A stretch of DNA of 64,000 bases from CAWJMN01 sp963844055. GTDB lineage: Bacteria; Planctomycetota; Planctomycetia; Pirellulales; Pirellulaceae. Shown here piece by piece: positions 56,644 through 64,000 of this stretch. How positions within the stretch are numbered: the first letter of the stretch is position 1; each line of letters begins with the position of its first letter. The notes under the pieces are model-generated. The model saw only the letters and a program-made list of their open reading frames with translations, was not told where the DNA came from and did no database searches. The translations under genes and the position numbers were made by a program. The stretch covers positions 2,852,001 through 2,916,000 of the forward strand of contig CAWJMN010000001.1 in NCBI GenBank assembly GCA_963844055.1, read 5' to 3'.

Positions 56644-56724
56644 CGGCTTATCCTCGTCGCCTCGTCAGGAGGCACTCATCACTGAATATTTTGGGGCTTG
56701 GTTGCAGGTTCGCGAAGACGGAAT

Positions 56725-58455
56725 CTACCGTCCTTGCGTGGTTAGCGTTGCTTTCACCGGCAAAAGGGAAGGGGCCTCCAGCGCGATTTCAATCTGTGCT
56801 GGAACCTCGCCTGCAAATCGGACGAGCCAGACCTTCTCTCCCTTGCCGTGCAAGCCTTCGAGCTTGGCCATCCGCACGCGAGGCGATCCCACCAAGAACT
56901 TCGTCTCAGGAGCAAGTCCTACGAGCTTGGCCTGCAGGGGATAAGGCTCGCCACCAATCTGCCCCATCTCGGTCATCGTCGAAAGCACTCCCGTGTTCCG
57001 CGCCTTCATCGTGATTCTCACAAGGCCTCCACCCAGCGCCTCCGCCTTGCTTCCTTCCAGCGACAGCTTGGGAAAATGCTGAAACAGTCCCGATACAAAT
57101 TCCAGTTGCTTGCCCGCCAGCCCATCCAGCTCGCTCACTGGCGGATGCGATTGAAAGAAGGGCCGAAAGCCACCGACTTCTACCACTTGGCCTGGAAAGT
57201 CGGGATGCTCGACCTTGGTCCAATTCGAATACCCCTCACGCTTTTGCTCACCCAGCAGCGTTAGCCACTTCCGTTCATCCATTCCCCGCTTTTCTTCAGG
57301 TGGCTTTTCCGCAGGCTTGGCCTCTCCCTCTTTCTTGGCGGGCTCCATCGGCGCTGCAAGCTCGGGCAACTTCACCACCCACCCACGCGATACCAGCGAT
57401 ACTCGCCCGTATTGAAAATAGGCCCAGTTCGCAAACCCCGCTTGCTCCAGTGCAACCGCTGGCGCATCTTGCCCCGCAAAAACCTTCTTGTATTCACCAG
57501 AAAGGAAGTCAAGCACCGGAATATCCGCCCCAAGCACCGACGTCTTCATCCGTCCTTGTTCACCCGGTGGATTCGGCTTCGGCGGATTCCACAAGTTCTC
57601 GCCGCTGGCAAAACTATAAACGAGCTGCACATTGGGACGATCAAACAAAAAGTCGATCACCGCTCGCACTTCGGGGGCGCTGGCTGCTTGGCTTCCACTT
57701 CCCGCTACAAACGGCTTGTACCCATGCGGAAAGTTCCGCAAAAAGACTTCCCCATCGCCAGCGTCTTCGTTCCATTGACCATCCTGGTCGTTATCAATCC
57801 CCTCGGTATAAACGCGATACTTCCCGCGCTCTTGCTTGCTCAGTTCGGCCGTCACCATCAAGCGTGGATCAAGCGGATGGGGCAAAAACGTTCCCGTCGA
57901 ATCCTCCACACGCATCTGCGTGATCCAGCCATCACCATCCAGATCCTCGGGTGGATCTTCTCCTTTGGAAAAATCCCGATCATCATCGGTCAGCGTGTCA
58001 TTCCCGCTTCGCAAACGCTTGGGGTCTTGAAATGCCTTTTGCAGCGAATCCGGCTCAGGTCGTGGAATCACATACAGCGTGTACTGCTCCAGCCACGCCG
58101 CCGTCTCAGGCTTTTCCTTCGCTTTCGCAACAAGCTGCTGCAAAGCTCGCATCGTTAGCTCGGCCCCGACGAGGTTTCCCCCTTCGGTCGAACCCAAAAT
58201 GGCAATGGCAGGATGCTTCTCCACTTCTCCCTTACCGATGGTGATCGCCCAAATCTCACGCCCACCGGCCGAAATGCCAATGCTCTTCACGCTGACCAGG
58301 TCGCTCTCATCGAGCGCCTGCACCTGCTTCACAAAGGTGGCGTAATCCGCATACCCTTGCAGTGCAGGATTGGCCCAGCCAATCCGACCACTAGCCAAAG
58401 TGACCAGCACTCCCAAAACCAGCCCAAGCCCGCCGCGCAACGTAGCACCATTCAC
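56725..58455 (-). CDS. M14-like pseudo-peptidase, zinc ligands lost
   Basis: A 576-residue secreted paralogue of the next gene, alike in order and length, including calcium-type loops (D-D-D-R-D-F and L-D-G-D-G-W-I). At the HxxE position it reads G-S-T-E-G-G-N, so His becomes Glu and Glu becomes Asn; the third His region is V-Y-S-F-A-S-G. With all three zinc ligands gone it cannot be a normal carboxypeptidase. A Pro/Glu/Lys linker lies near 370-395. It is upstream of the active paralogue, 81 bases apart, so they are likely cotranscribed and may form a heteromer or a peptide-binding partner. Confidence 0.8.
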   Translation of the reverse strand: MNGATLRGGLGLVLGVLVTLASGRIGWANPALQGYADYATFVKQVQALDESDLVSVKSIGISAGGREIWAITIGKGEVEKHPAIAILGSTEGGNLVGAELTMRALQQLVAKAKEKPETAAWLEQYTLYVIPRPEPDSLQKAFQDPKRLRSGNDTLTDDDRDFSKGEDPPEDLDGDGWITQMRVEDSTGTFLPHPLDPRLMVTAELSKQERGKYRVYTEGIDNDQDGQWNEDAGDGEVFLRNFPHGYKPFVAGSGSQAASAPEVRAVIDFLFDRPNVQLVYSFASGENLWNPPKPNPPGEQGRMKTSVLGADIPVLDFLSGEYKKVFAGQDAPAVALEQAGFANWAYFQYGRVSLVSRGWVVKLPELAAPMEPAKKEGEAKPAEKPPEEKRGMDERKWLTLLGEQKREGYSNWTKVEHPDFPGQVVEVGGFRPFFQSHPPVSELDGLAGKQLEFVSGLFQHFPKLSLEGSKAEALGGGLVRITMKARNTGVLSTMTEMGQIGGEPYPLQAKLVGLAPETKFLVGSPRVRMAKLEGLHGKGEKVWLVRFAGEVPAQIEIALEAPSLLPVKATLTTQGR

Positions 58456-58597
58456 AGATTGAATCTCCCGCCAGAAGGGGCAGCATCCTAAGGAAGTCAG
58501 TAGCTGCGCATTGAGTGAAAGCCCGGCACGATTGAACCGTTGCCAGGGCCCCCTAATATCTTAGTTCAGACCAGCGGCTGGGGACCGCCTAAAATGG

Positions 58598-60106
58598 CTA
58601 TTTCGCCAGCCGTTTCTCGGTGATTTCAATCGCTTTTAACAGGCCGCGAGCCTTGTTCAGCGTCTCCTGATACTCGGCCGTCGGGTTGCTGTCCGCCACA
58701 ATCCCCGCCCCCGCCTGGACATAGGCTTTATCCCCTTGCACCACCAGCGTACGCAAGGCAATACAGGTGTCCATGTTACCGCTATAGTCGATATATCCCA
58801 CCGCACCGGCATACGGGCCCCGACGATGGGGCTCTAGCTCGTCAATGATCTGCATCGCGCGAACCTTCGGCGCTCCCGAAACGGTCCCCGCTGGCAAGCA
58901 GGCCTTCAGCGCATCAAACGCGTCGCAGTCATCCCGTAATTGGCCACTCACATGCGAGGTGATGTGCATCACGTGGCTATAGCGCTCAATCACCATCACG
59001 TCCGAGATCTTCACGCTGCCAAACTTGGCAACACGCCCCACGTCATTACGCCCGAGGTCCACCAGCATCACATGCTCGGCCCGTTCCTTCGGATCAGCCA
59101 GCAAGTCTTCTGCCAGGCGAGTATCTTCCTCTGGCGTGGCACCACGAGGACGCGTTCCTGCCAGCGGACGAACGGTCACTTCGCCATCCATCACGCGGCA
59201 CATGATCTCGGGCGAGCTACCCACCAGCGTCGCTTCCGGCGTACGCACAAAAAACATGAACGGGCTCGGGTTCACAACACGTAGCGTGCGATAAACTTCC
59301 CACGGCGAGACCTTCAGCTCCAACGTCAACCGCTGGCTCAGCACCACCTGAAAAATATCCCCCGCCAAAATGTATTCGTTGCACTTTTTGACAGCCGCTT
59401 CATAGTCGGCCTGGGCAAAGTTCGATTCGTACGCAATCTGCGGTGCACCACCGGTGGCGATATCACTGGTGCAAAGCGGGGCCGTATCATTCAGCTTTTC
59501 CACCAAGCGATCCACCCGAGTGCACGCCTCGTCGTACACCTTGCGCAGCGCCGCTTCACTCGCGGCAGGCCCCAGCTTGTCCACGCGGGCCATCGCCACG
59601 GCAAACATCGTCTTGTTGACGTTCTCAAAGATGACCATCTGGTCATACAGGCCAAAGCACAAATCGGCCAAGCCCCGATCATCCTTTGGCGCGTTCGGCA
59701 AATGCTCGACATACCGCACCACATCATAGCCTGCATATCCAATCGCGCCGCCACAAAACGGGGGCAACTCCGGCAAGTGGACCGCCTGATACGGCTTTAG
59801 CAGGTCTCGCAGGTCATCCAGCGGATCTTTGCTGTCATGCGTTTTCACGTCGGTGCCGCGCGTGATTTTGACCTTCTGCCCATGGGCCTCCATCCGCAGA
59901 AAGGGCTCCACTGCCAAAAAGCTAAATCGGCCTACCTTCTCGCCACCGATGACACTCTCAAACAGGAACGCGTCTTTCCCGTCGTCCAGCCGAGCAAAGG
60001 CTGAAACCGGCGTGAGCGAGTCGCTCAGCAGGCGTCGGTAAACGGGAACCAGCTTGCCAGATGAGGCCAACTGACAAAAAGTGGCGAAATCAGGAGAATG
60101 CGTCAT
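58598..60106 (-). CDS. trpE: Anthranilate synthase component I
   Basis: Converts chorismate with ammonia to anthranilate in tryptophan synthesis. 502 residues with the chorismate-binding signatures: S-P-E-I-M near residue 300, R-P-L-A-G-T-R-P-R-G, D-L-G-R-N-D-V-G-R-V, and the C-terminal A-G-A-G-I-V-A-D-S-x-P-x-x-E-Y. N-terminal tryptophan-binding domain present. No trpG or other trp gene nearby. PabB is the alternative, but the full length and G-G-A-I-G-Y-A-G-Y-D stretch favour TrpE. Confidence 0.92.
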   Translation of the reverse strand: MTHSPDFATFCQLASSGKLVPVYRRLLSDSLTPVSAFARLDDGKDAFLFESVIGGEKVGRFSFLAVEPFLRMEAHGQKVKITRGTDVKTHDSKDPLDDLRDLLKPYQAVHLPELPPFCGGAIGYAGYDVVRYVEHLPNAPKDDRGLADLCFGLYDQMVIFENVNKTMFAVAMARVDKLGPAASEAALRKVYDEACTRVDRLVEKLNDTAPLCTSDIATGGAPQIAYESNFAQADYEAAVKKCNEYILAGDIFQVVLSQRLTLELKVSPWEVYRTLRVVNPSPFMFFVRTPEATLVGSSPEIMCRVMDGEVTVRPLAGTRPRGATPEEDTRLAEDLLADPKERAEHVMLVDLGRNDVGRVAKFGSVKISDVMVIERYSHVMHITSHVSGQLRDDCDAFDALKACLPAGTVSGAPKVRAMQIIDELEPHRRGPYAGAVGYIDYSGNMDTCIALRTLVVQGDKAYVQAGAGIVADSNPTAEYQETLNKARGLLKAIEITEKRLAK

Positions 60107-60265
60107 GGGAAGCTGGTAGCGGTTCCAATCCAGGCCGTGGCAGAAAAAGCGTGCAATTCTTGGGCTACTTTAGGTTACCAGCGGCCCCGCAAACCAACAA
60201 CGGCCACACCTCTTATCCCGCTGCTGGTTTACCTGTTCCATGCCAAGCCTTAAATGCTGGCAATC

Positions 60266-60293
60266 TTGACAGGTCTGGGACGCTTCCTAGAAT
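60266..60293 (+). promoter_or_regulatory. Sigma70-like promoter for mcsA
   Basis: TTGACA (perfect) at 60266 and TAGAAT (one mismatch) at 60288, spacer 16. It lies about 145 bases upstream of mcsA in the 330-base divergent gap (60107-60436) with trpE. No HrcA or CtsR operator recognised. Confidence 0.65.
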
Positions 60294-60436
60294 TCGTTTA
60301 CGCTGTAGATTAGTGCTTTGCTGATAAGGAATTACGCCGTCACGCCGTGCCGGGGTAAAGCCCCTTTGCAGCCCCATCCTCCGTTCCCCAAGTTTCTTTT
60401 TTCGCACCCAGGCAACTTTGCTAGGTCGGTGACTTT

Positions 60437-60953
60437 ATGAAGTGTCAACAGTGCGAAAAACCAGCCACTTTTCACATTACTGAGCTAACCGGTACCCAGC
60501 CGCAAGAACACCACCTGTGTGAGAACTGCGCCAAGGTCTACCTAGAACAGAATGAACCCCAGTCCCCCCCGACCGAAACGCTTTCCGGGGCACTGGCCAA
60601 GCAGCTCAAAATTGGGCAGGCCGCCGAAGAGCTCGCCAAGCTCGACCAGCGTGTCTGTCCGGTCTGCGGAATCACGTTTTTAGAGTTCCGCAACAAAGGG
60701 CGGCTCGGCTGCCCCCATGATTACGTCTTTTTTGAGCGTGAACTTACCCCGCTGATCCTCAATATCCACGGCGATGCCAAACATGTGGGAAAACGCCCAC
60801 GTCGCGGCGATCATGGCACCGATGACCAGTCCGACCTGATCCGTTTGCGGCGGGATTTGGAGCTGAGCAATCAAGCAGGAAGACTATGAAGAGGCTGCCC
60901 GGCTGCGAGACGAGATTCGCAATCTCATGGAGAAGCGGAATCTGGGACGCTAG
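60437..60953 (+). CDS. mcsA: McsA-like zinc-finger activator (frameshift near 60866)
   Basis: McsA activates the protein arginine kinase McsB. Two zinc-finger parts: C3-x-x-C6 with C28-x-x-C31, then C-P-V-C with G-R-L-G-C-P-H-D, where the last ligand is Asp, not Cys. A UvrB/UvrC-type helical motif ends the protein. The frame breaks near 60864-60868: after L-R-R-D-L-E-L the next frame gives A-I-K-Q-E-D-Y-E-E-A-A-R-L-R-D-E-I, exactly the UVR motif, to the stop at 60953. About 172 residues. Followed by mcsB. Confidence 0.85.
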
Positions 60954-61095
60954 AAATCGTCGATCAAAAATGTTCCTCAACCAAGATGCCTGCCGCATAT
61001 CCTTGGTCGAAGCATGGTAGAATCAAGTTCGGAAGTGGCAATTTGCCAAGGAATGCGGCACCGCGGTTCATGAGCACTGTAGAGACTGGCTCGCT

Positions 61096-62175
61096 ATGGA
61101 TGGAAAATTCGAAGAACTCGCCATACGCAGCGGAGAATGGATGCGCGGCAGTGGTCCTCAATCGGACATTGTCATCAGCAGCCGGATTCGCCTTGTGCGC
61201 AACCTTGCGGACTTCCCCTTCATCCGCCGCTGTTCTGAATCGGATCGTGCCAGTATTGAGCGGTCCGTCCAAGGAGCCATTTCGTCGGTCGACAAGTGGA
61301 AGGACCTGCTCTACGTCGATATCAGCCGCCTCCCGCAACTTGACCGCCAGTTCCTCGTCGAACGGCAACTGATCAGCCGCGAACTTTCCGAATCTTCCGG
61401 GGCTCGCAGCGTCACGATCGACCAACAAGAGACCTTTAGCTTGATGGTCAACGAAGAAGACCACCTTCGCCTTCAAGTAATGCACAGCGGCCTCGACCTG
61501 GAATCTGCCTGGGAGCAGATGAACGAGATCGACAACCTGCTGGATGACCGGCTGAACTACGCCTTTCATGAACGCCTTGGCTATTTAACCGCTTGCCCCA
61601 CCAATGTTGGTACCGGCATGCGTGTTAGCGTCATGCTCCATTTGCCAGCCCTGGTCCTGACACAGCAGATCGACAAGGCCTTCCGCAGCTTGCAAAAGAT
61701 GGGGCTCGCCGTTCGCGGCCTCTACGGCGAAGGCTCTCAGGCGATGGGAGACTTCTACCAAATTAGCAACCAGATCACGCTCGGCCGCAGCGAGCTCGAC
61801 CTTGTCAAACAGGTGGGCGAAGTGGTCCCGGCCATGATCGACTACGAGCGTCAAGCGCGGCAATTCCTGGTCAAGGAAAGCCTCAAGGACTTGCATGACC
61901 GTGTAAGCCGGGCCTTTGGCATTTTGTGCACCGCCCAAACCATCAGCAGCGAAGAGACCCTGCATTTACTTTCTAGCGTGCGGATGGGGGTCAATCTAGG
62001 ATTGATCGCAGATGTGGAAATCCCCACCATCAACAAGCTCTTCATTCAAACCCAGCCTGCGCACCTGCAAAAGCTTCGCGGCCTGGAACTCGACACCGCC
62101 GATCGCAACGTCGAGCGTGCCCTCTATCTGAAGACGCACCTCAAAGCTGGCGACCATCCGACCGAGTCCAACTAG
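61096..62175 (+). CDS. mcsB: Protein arginine kinase
   Basis: Phosphorylates arginine residues in proteins, marking them for Clp degradation in Firmicutes. 359 residues of the ATP:guanido phosphotransferase fold: S-S-R-I-R-L-V-R-N near 29-37, N-E-E-D-H-L-R-L near 119-126, and C-P-T-N-V-G-T-G-M-R-V-S with the conserved Cys of the family, then R-G-L-Y-G-E-G-S. No ctsR or clpC adjoins here, so the context differs from Bacillus. It follows mcsA by about 140 bases. High certainty for the kinase; biological targets unknown. Confidence 0.93.
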   Translation: MDGKFEELAIRSGEWMRGSGPQSDIVISSRIRLVRNLADFPFIRRCSESDRASIERSVQGAISSVDKWKDLLYVDISRLPQLDRQFLVERQLISRELSESSGARSVTIDQQETFSLMVNEEDHLRLQVMHSGLDLESAWEQMNEIDNLLDDRLNYAFHERLGYLTACPTNVGTGMRVSVMLHLPALVLTQQIDKAFRSLQKMGLAVRGLYGEGSQAMGDFYQISNQITLGRSELDLVKQVGEVVPAMIDYERQARQFLVKESLKDLHDRVSRAFGILCTAQTISSEETLHLLSSVRMGVNLGLIADVEIPTINKLFIQTQPAHLQKLRGLELDTADRNVERALYLKTHLKAGDHPTESN

Positions 62176-62375
62176 CTGGCCGCTTTCCCCTGGATAGCGG
62201 TTCGATCGAATGCCATCCAAATTCTGGAAAATCCCCTGAAGACCTTCGACCATGTGATAGGTGGCCAGCAAGTCGTATTCTTCGTCGCGAAGGAAGCGAA
62301 GGGAAAAATTGGCATTGGCGAGTTAGTAACCGCATACATGCCGAGCCCTCAACAGATCATCAATTGGGGGTTGTA

Positions 62376-62861
62376 ATGATCACGCGAGAAGAATTCGAAA
62401 TCGTTTGGAATGCAACTGATGGTCAGACGCAGGTGCCAGGTGTTTACGTTTACGGATTTTTTCCGCGAGGATTAGCAGGTGATATCGAAGAGCCGTTCAA
62501 TCGTCTCGTCGGGCCACTACATGCTGCCCATCAAATTAGAAGCATCGAGTACGAAAGCGGACTAGTTGCAAAAGTAGCGATTAGGTTTGATTCGTTGCCC
62601 AGCGATGATGCGAACTGGAGGGCATTTCTTATTGAATCCTTTTCAATCCTTTTGGATGCTGGCGCTACGGTTGGTTGGGCTGGTGGCATCGATTGCAGTT
62701 CGTCACCAGAAGTACTCGATCCTACGTCTTGCGCTGGGAATGTGTATGCAGCAAAATCAATTGAGTCTGCGTTGCTTTGCAATTCAAAGTTGAATGAGCC
62801 AATACAATTCGTATCTGACGAGGAATTGTCGGTACTGTGGAAGGTTGTCAATCAAGGTTGA
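62376..62861 (+). CDS. Hypothetical protein, possible immunity type
   Basis: A 161-residue soluble protein with composition like small immunity proteins (acidic, alternating beta and helix). Starts at ATG 62376 with GGGGG six bases upstream. I recognise no family. Lower GC than mcsB and close to a barstar-like gene and a toxin-like fragment, so an immunity role is an inference from location only. Confidence 0.5.
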   Translation: MITREEFEIVWNATDGQTQVPGVYVYGFFPRGLAGDIEEPFNRLVGPLHAAHQIRSIEYESGLVAKVAIRFDSLPSDDANWRAFLIESFSILLDAGATVGWAGGIDCSSSPEVLDPTSCAGNVYAAKSIESALLCNSKLNEPIQFVSDEELSVLWKVVNQG

Positions 62862-62929
62862 CAACGGCCAATGCTGGAAGCTCGAAGCGTGTTGATGCGT
62901 TGCGTTGTCGAGGATGTTGGAACTGAAGT

Positions 62930-62950
62930 GGGCGTGCACGATGCACGCCC
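62930..62950. repeat. Palindrome, 9-base stem
   Basis: GGGCGTGCA and TGCACGCCC around CGA. Together with the palindrome at 63093 it suggests REP-like elements in the gap 62862-63250. Confidence 0.6.
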
Positions 62951-62988
62951 AAGGCGTTCGCCGGGTGCCACTGCTGGCTTGCCATCGA

Positions 62989-63029
62989 ACGTCACGCCCG
63001 TGCCTTCGGACGTCACGCCCGTGCCTTCG
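62989..63029 (+). repeat. Tandem 21-base direct repeat, two copies
   Basis: ACGTCACGCCCGTGCCTTCG occurs at 62989-63008 and again at 63010-63029, separated by one G. Confidence 0.85.
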
Positions 63030-63092
63030 TAGGTCAGCGCCGTCAGGCCTGACAAGAACCGACTCCGCCCAACGCCAACCTGATCCCTAGTA

Positions 63093-63113
63093 GACGCGGC
63101 ATCTTGCCGCGTC
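63093..63113. repeat. Palindrome, 9-base stem
   Basis: GACGCGGCA and TGCCGCGTC around TCT. I believe this same palindrome is common between genes of planctomycetes, but cannot check it. Confidence 0.65.
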
Positions 63114-63250
63114 AGAGTCCGCGCCGCCTTTTAACCGCGATTCGCATTCACTCGAATAACACGTCGCCATTCTGCTACGCTAACTTTCGTAGGAACGGAA
63201 ACCAAATCCCCTATGCCATACCATCCAAAACGTGAAGGGGCACAAGCCGC

Positions 63251-63541
63251 ATGAAAATCATTCTCTTGGGCGAGGAAATCGGTTCGGCAATTGATCTACA
63301 TCGAGCTCTTGCTGAGAAACTCGATTTCGGCCCGTACTATGGCAATAATTTGGCTGCACTTTGGGATCGCCTGACAACGGATGTTGAAGGTCCAGTCCAC
63401 TTGGTCTGGAGGGATTCGAGCGTTAGCAAAGCAAAAATGGGAGAACAACTTTTCGAAAAGGTAGTAAACCTTTTTCGAGACGTAGAAGCTCACGATAAAG
63501 AATTGGGGCGAAGCGACGTGTTTACTTTGAGTCTCGAATGA
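63251..63541 (+). CDS. Barstar-family ribonuclease inhibitor
   Basis: A 96-residue protein matching the barstar fold: I-D-L-H-R-A-L-A-E-K-L then Y-Y-G-N-N-L-A-A-L-W-D-R-L, and the strand V-H-L-V-W-R-D-S. Aligned with Bacillus barstar without gaps from residue 1, Tyr29, Trp38 and Asp39 (the main barnase-binding acid) are kept, while Asp35 is Ala. Barstars neutralise barnase-type secreted or injected RNases. It lies in a small accessory tail with a toxin-like fragment to the right, so an immunity role fits. The exact toxin is not in view. Confidence 0.85.
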   Translation: MKIILLGEEIGSAIDLHRALAEKLDFGPYYGNNLAALWDRLTTDVEGPVHLVWRDSSVSKAKMGEQLFEKVVNLFRDVEAHDKELGRSDVFTLSLE

Positions 63542-63645
63542 TCTTCTCATCTTGGCCTAATAGGCAGTGTTTCCCCCAAAGAACATTCACTAAAACACCC
63601 TACCTTTAACTACGGCTCAAGCAGCAGAAGGAACCGGTGCAGTCG

Positions 63646-63786
63646 ATGCTGAAAGAACAACTTGAGGAGTATGTAAGCCGATTTCAGCAGGCCTCTAGGG
63701 CGAAAGATTATTCGATAACCGACCAAATCTGGAAGGAAATGCGAAAGTCGCTTAAATCTACACCACCCGGCGTTGTCTGCATTTGA
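63646..63786 (+). CDS. Very small hypothetical ORF
   Basis: 46 residues, helical and charged (M-L-K-E-Q-L-E-E-Y-V-S-R-F), ending G-V-V-C-I. An A-A-G-G-A stands about 14 bases upstream. It overlaps the start of the toxin-like frame in another phase, so it could instead be part of a broken gene. Confidence 0.3.
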   Translation: MLKEQLEEYVSRFQQASRAKDYSITDQIWKEMRKSLKSTPPGVVCI

Positions 63787-64000
63787 TGAAGCGTCTACGC
63801 CACGGTTTTACCCATCAGCAACGCCTGAAGCAGCGGGGGCCGCACATGTGAGGTTACACCAAGCCACTCGTGACGCTGGTATTGGGCTGCGTCAAGGGAG
63901 CAATTCTGCTTTGACGGATGCCGAACTCCTTCAGCGATATCGTCAAGCTTATTCTGATCATCGACTTAACGGAATTCGTGGTGACCTCCGAACCCCAGAA
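63773..64000 (+). CDS. Toxin-like C-terminal fragment, runs off the window
   Basis: An open frame from 63719 without an ATG (TTG at 63773 is one possible start) reaching the window end. It reads L-H-H-P-A-L-S-A-F then A-A-H-V-R-L-H-Q-A-T-R-D-A-G-I-G-L, then L-L-Q-R-Y-R-Q-A-Y-S-D and G-I-R-G-D-L-R-T-P. The H-H-P plus H-x-x-L-H spacing is reminiscent of His-based nuclease toxin tips of polymorphic toxins; the family is not identified. A truncated toxin module beside an immunity gene is the likely reading. Confidence 0.4.
   Translation, partial: MSAFDEASTPRFYPSATPEAAGAAHVRLHQATRDAGIGLRQGSNSALTDAELLQRYRQAYSDHRLNGIRGDLRTPE

Noticed and set aside
61996..62320. Minus-strand reading at the end of mcsB and just beyond, with protein-like L-R-F-L-R-D-E-E-Y-D-L-L stretch
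   Set aside because: No start codon before a stop in that frame and it continues antisense into mcsB. Possibly a gene remnant, but unsupported.
1..64000. CRISPR arrays, insertion sequences or an integrated phage
   Set aside because: I saw no regularly spaced repeats, no transposase, integrase or phage structural gene in the window.

Overview
The window comes from a planctomycete chromosome, most likely the Pirellula/Blastopirellula branch. The pointers are a SecD-SecF fusion, an McsA-McsB pair, several very large AsmA-like or anchored membrane proteins, small membrane proteins starting with the F-S-L-R-F type N-terminus, and a TPR protein carrying two RNA polymerase alpha C-terminal domains. 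KdsA and the AsmA-like protein fit a Gram-negative-type envelope. All taxonomy here is inference from protein character, not from a search.

Layout. 1-9 kb: purB, a stand-alone C-terminal domain of the SAM-hydroxide adenosyltransferase family, bioA, a small charged protein, an AsmA-like protein and a GT39-like glycosyltransferase. 9-16 kb: an MFS transporter, tilS, rny, the YmdB-type phosphoesterase, a DUF2752 protein and a lipoprotein. 16-23 kb, minus strand: a VWA protein, then the unit lipid kinase, kdsA, TPR lipoprotein. 23-31 kb: a candidate structured RNA, tRNA-Thr(CGT), the TPR-alphaCTD-alphaCTD protein, then tgt, yajC, secDF and a LysM protein. 31-36 kb: a degenerate Tat-exported hydrolase, sugar isomerase, Gfo/Idh/MocA oxidoreductase, a small membrane protein and rpsD. 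36-43 kb: the pyruvate dehydrogenase cluster lpdA, aceE, aceF. 43-50 kb: glgC, mscS, corA, an ArsM-like methyltransferase, xdhC and a MobA/MocA-like nucleotidyltransferase. 50-62 kb: a large anchored membrane protein with an ABC ATPase, an orphan gene, a tandem pair of M14 peptidases (one apparently dead), trpE, mcsA and mcsB. 62-64 kb: a lower-GC accessory tail with palindromes, a barstar-type immunity protein and a toxin-like fragment running off the edge.

Seven genes are broken by frame changes (MFS, DUF2752, aceE, glgC, mobA-like, ABC ATPase, mcsA). In each case the protein stays conserved on both sides of the break, so most are probably consensus indels rather than decay. aceE is extreme: about eleven frame changes in 1.5 kb plus a double in-frame stop. 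I join such pieces into one feature and say where the break lies.

The most novel-looking items are the TPR protein with two alpha-CTDs (a possible planctomycete transcription factor), the perfectly paired structured RNA upstream of it, the active/dead M14 pair, the tandem hairpins that end eight bases before the tgt start, and the toxin-immunity tail.
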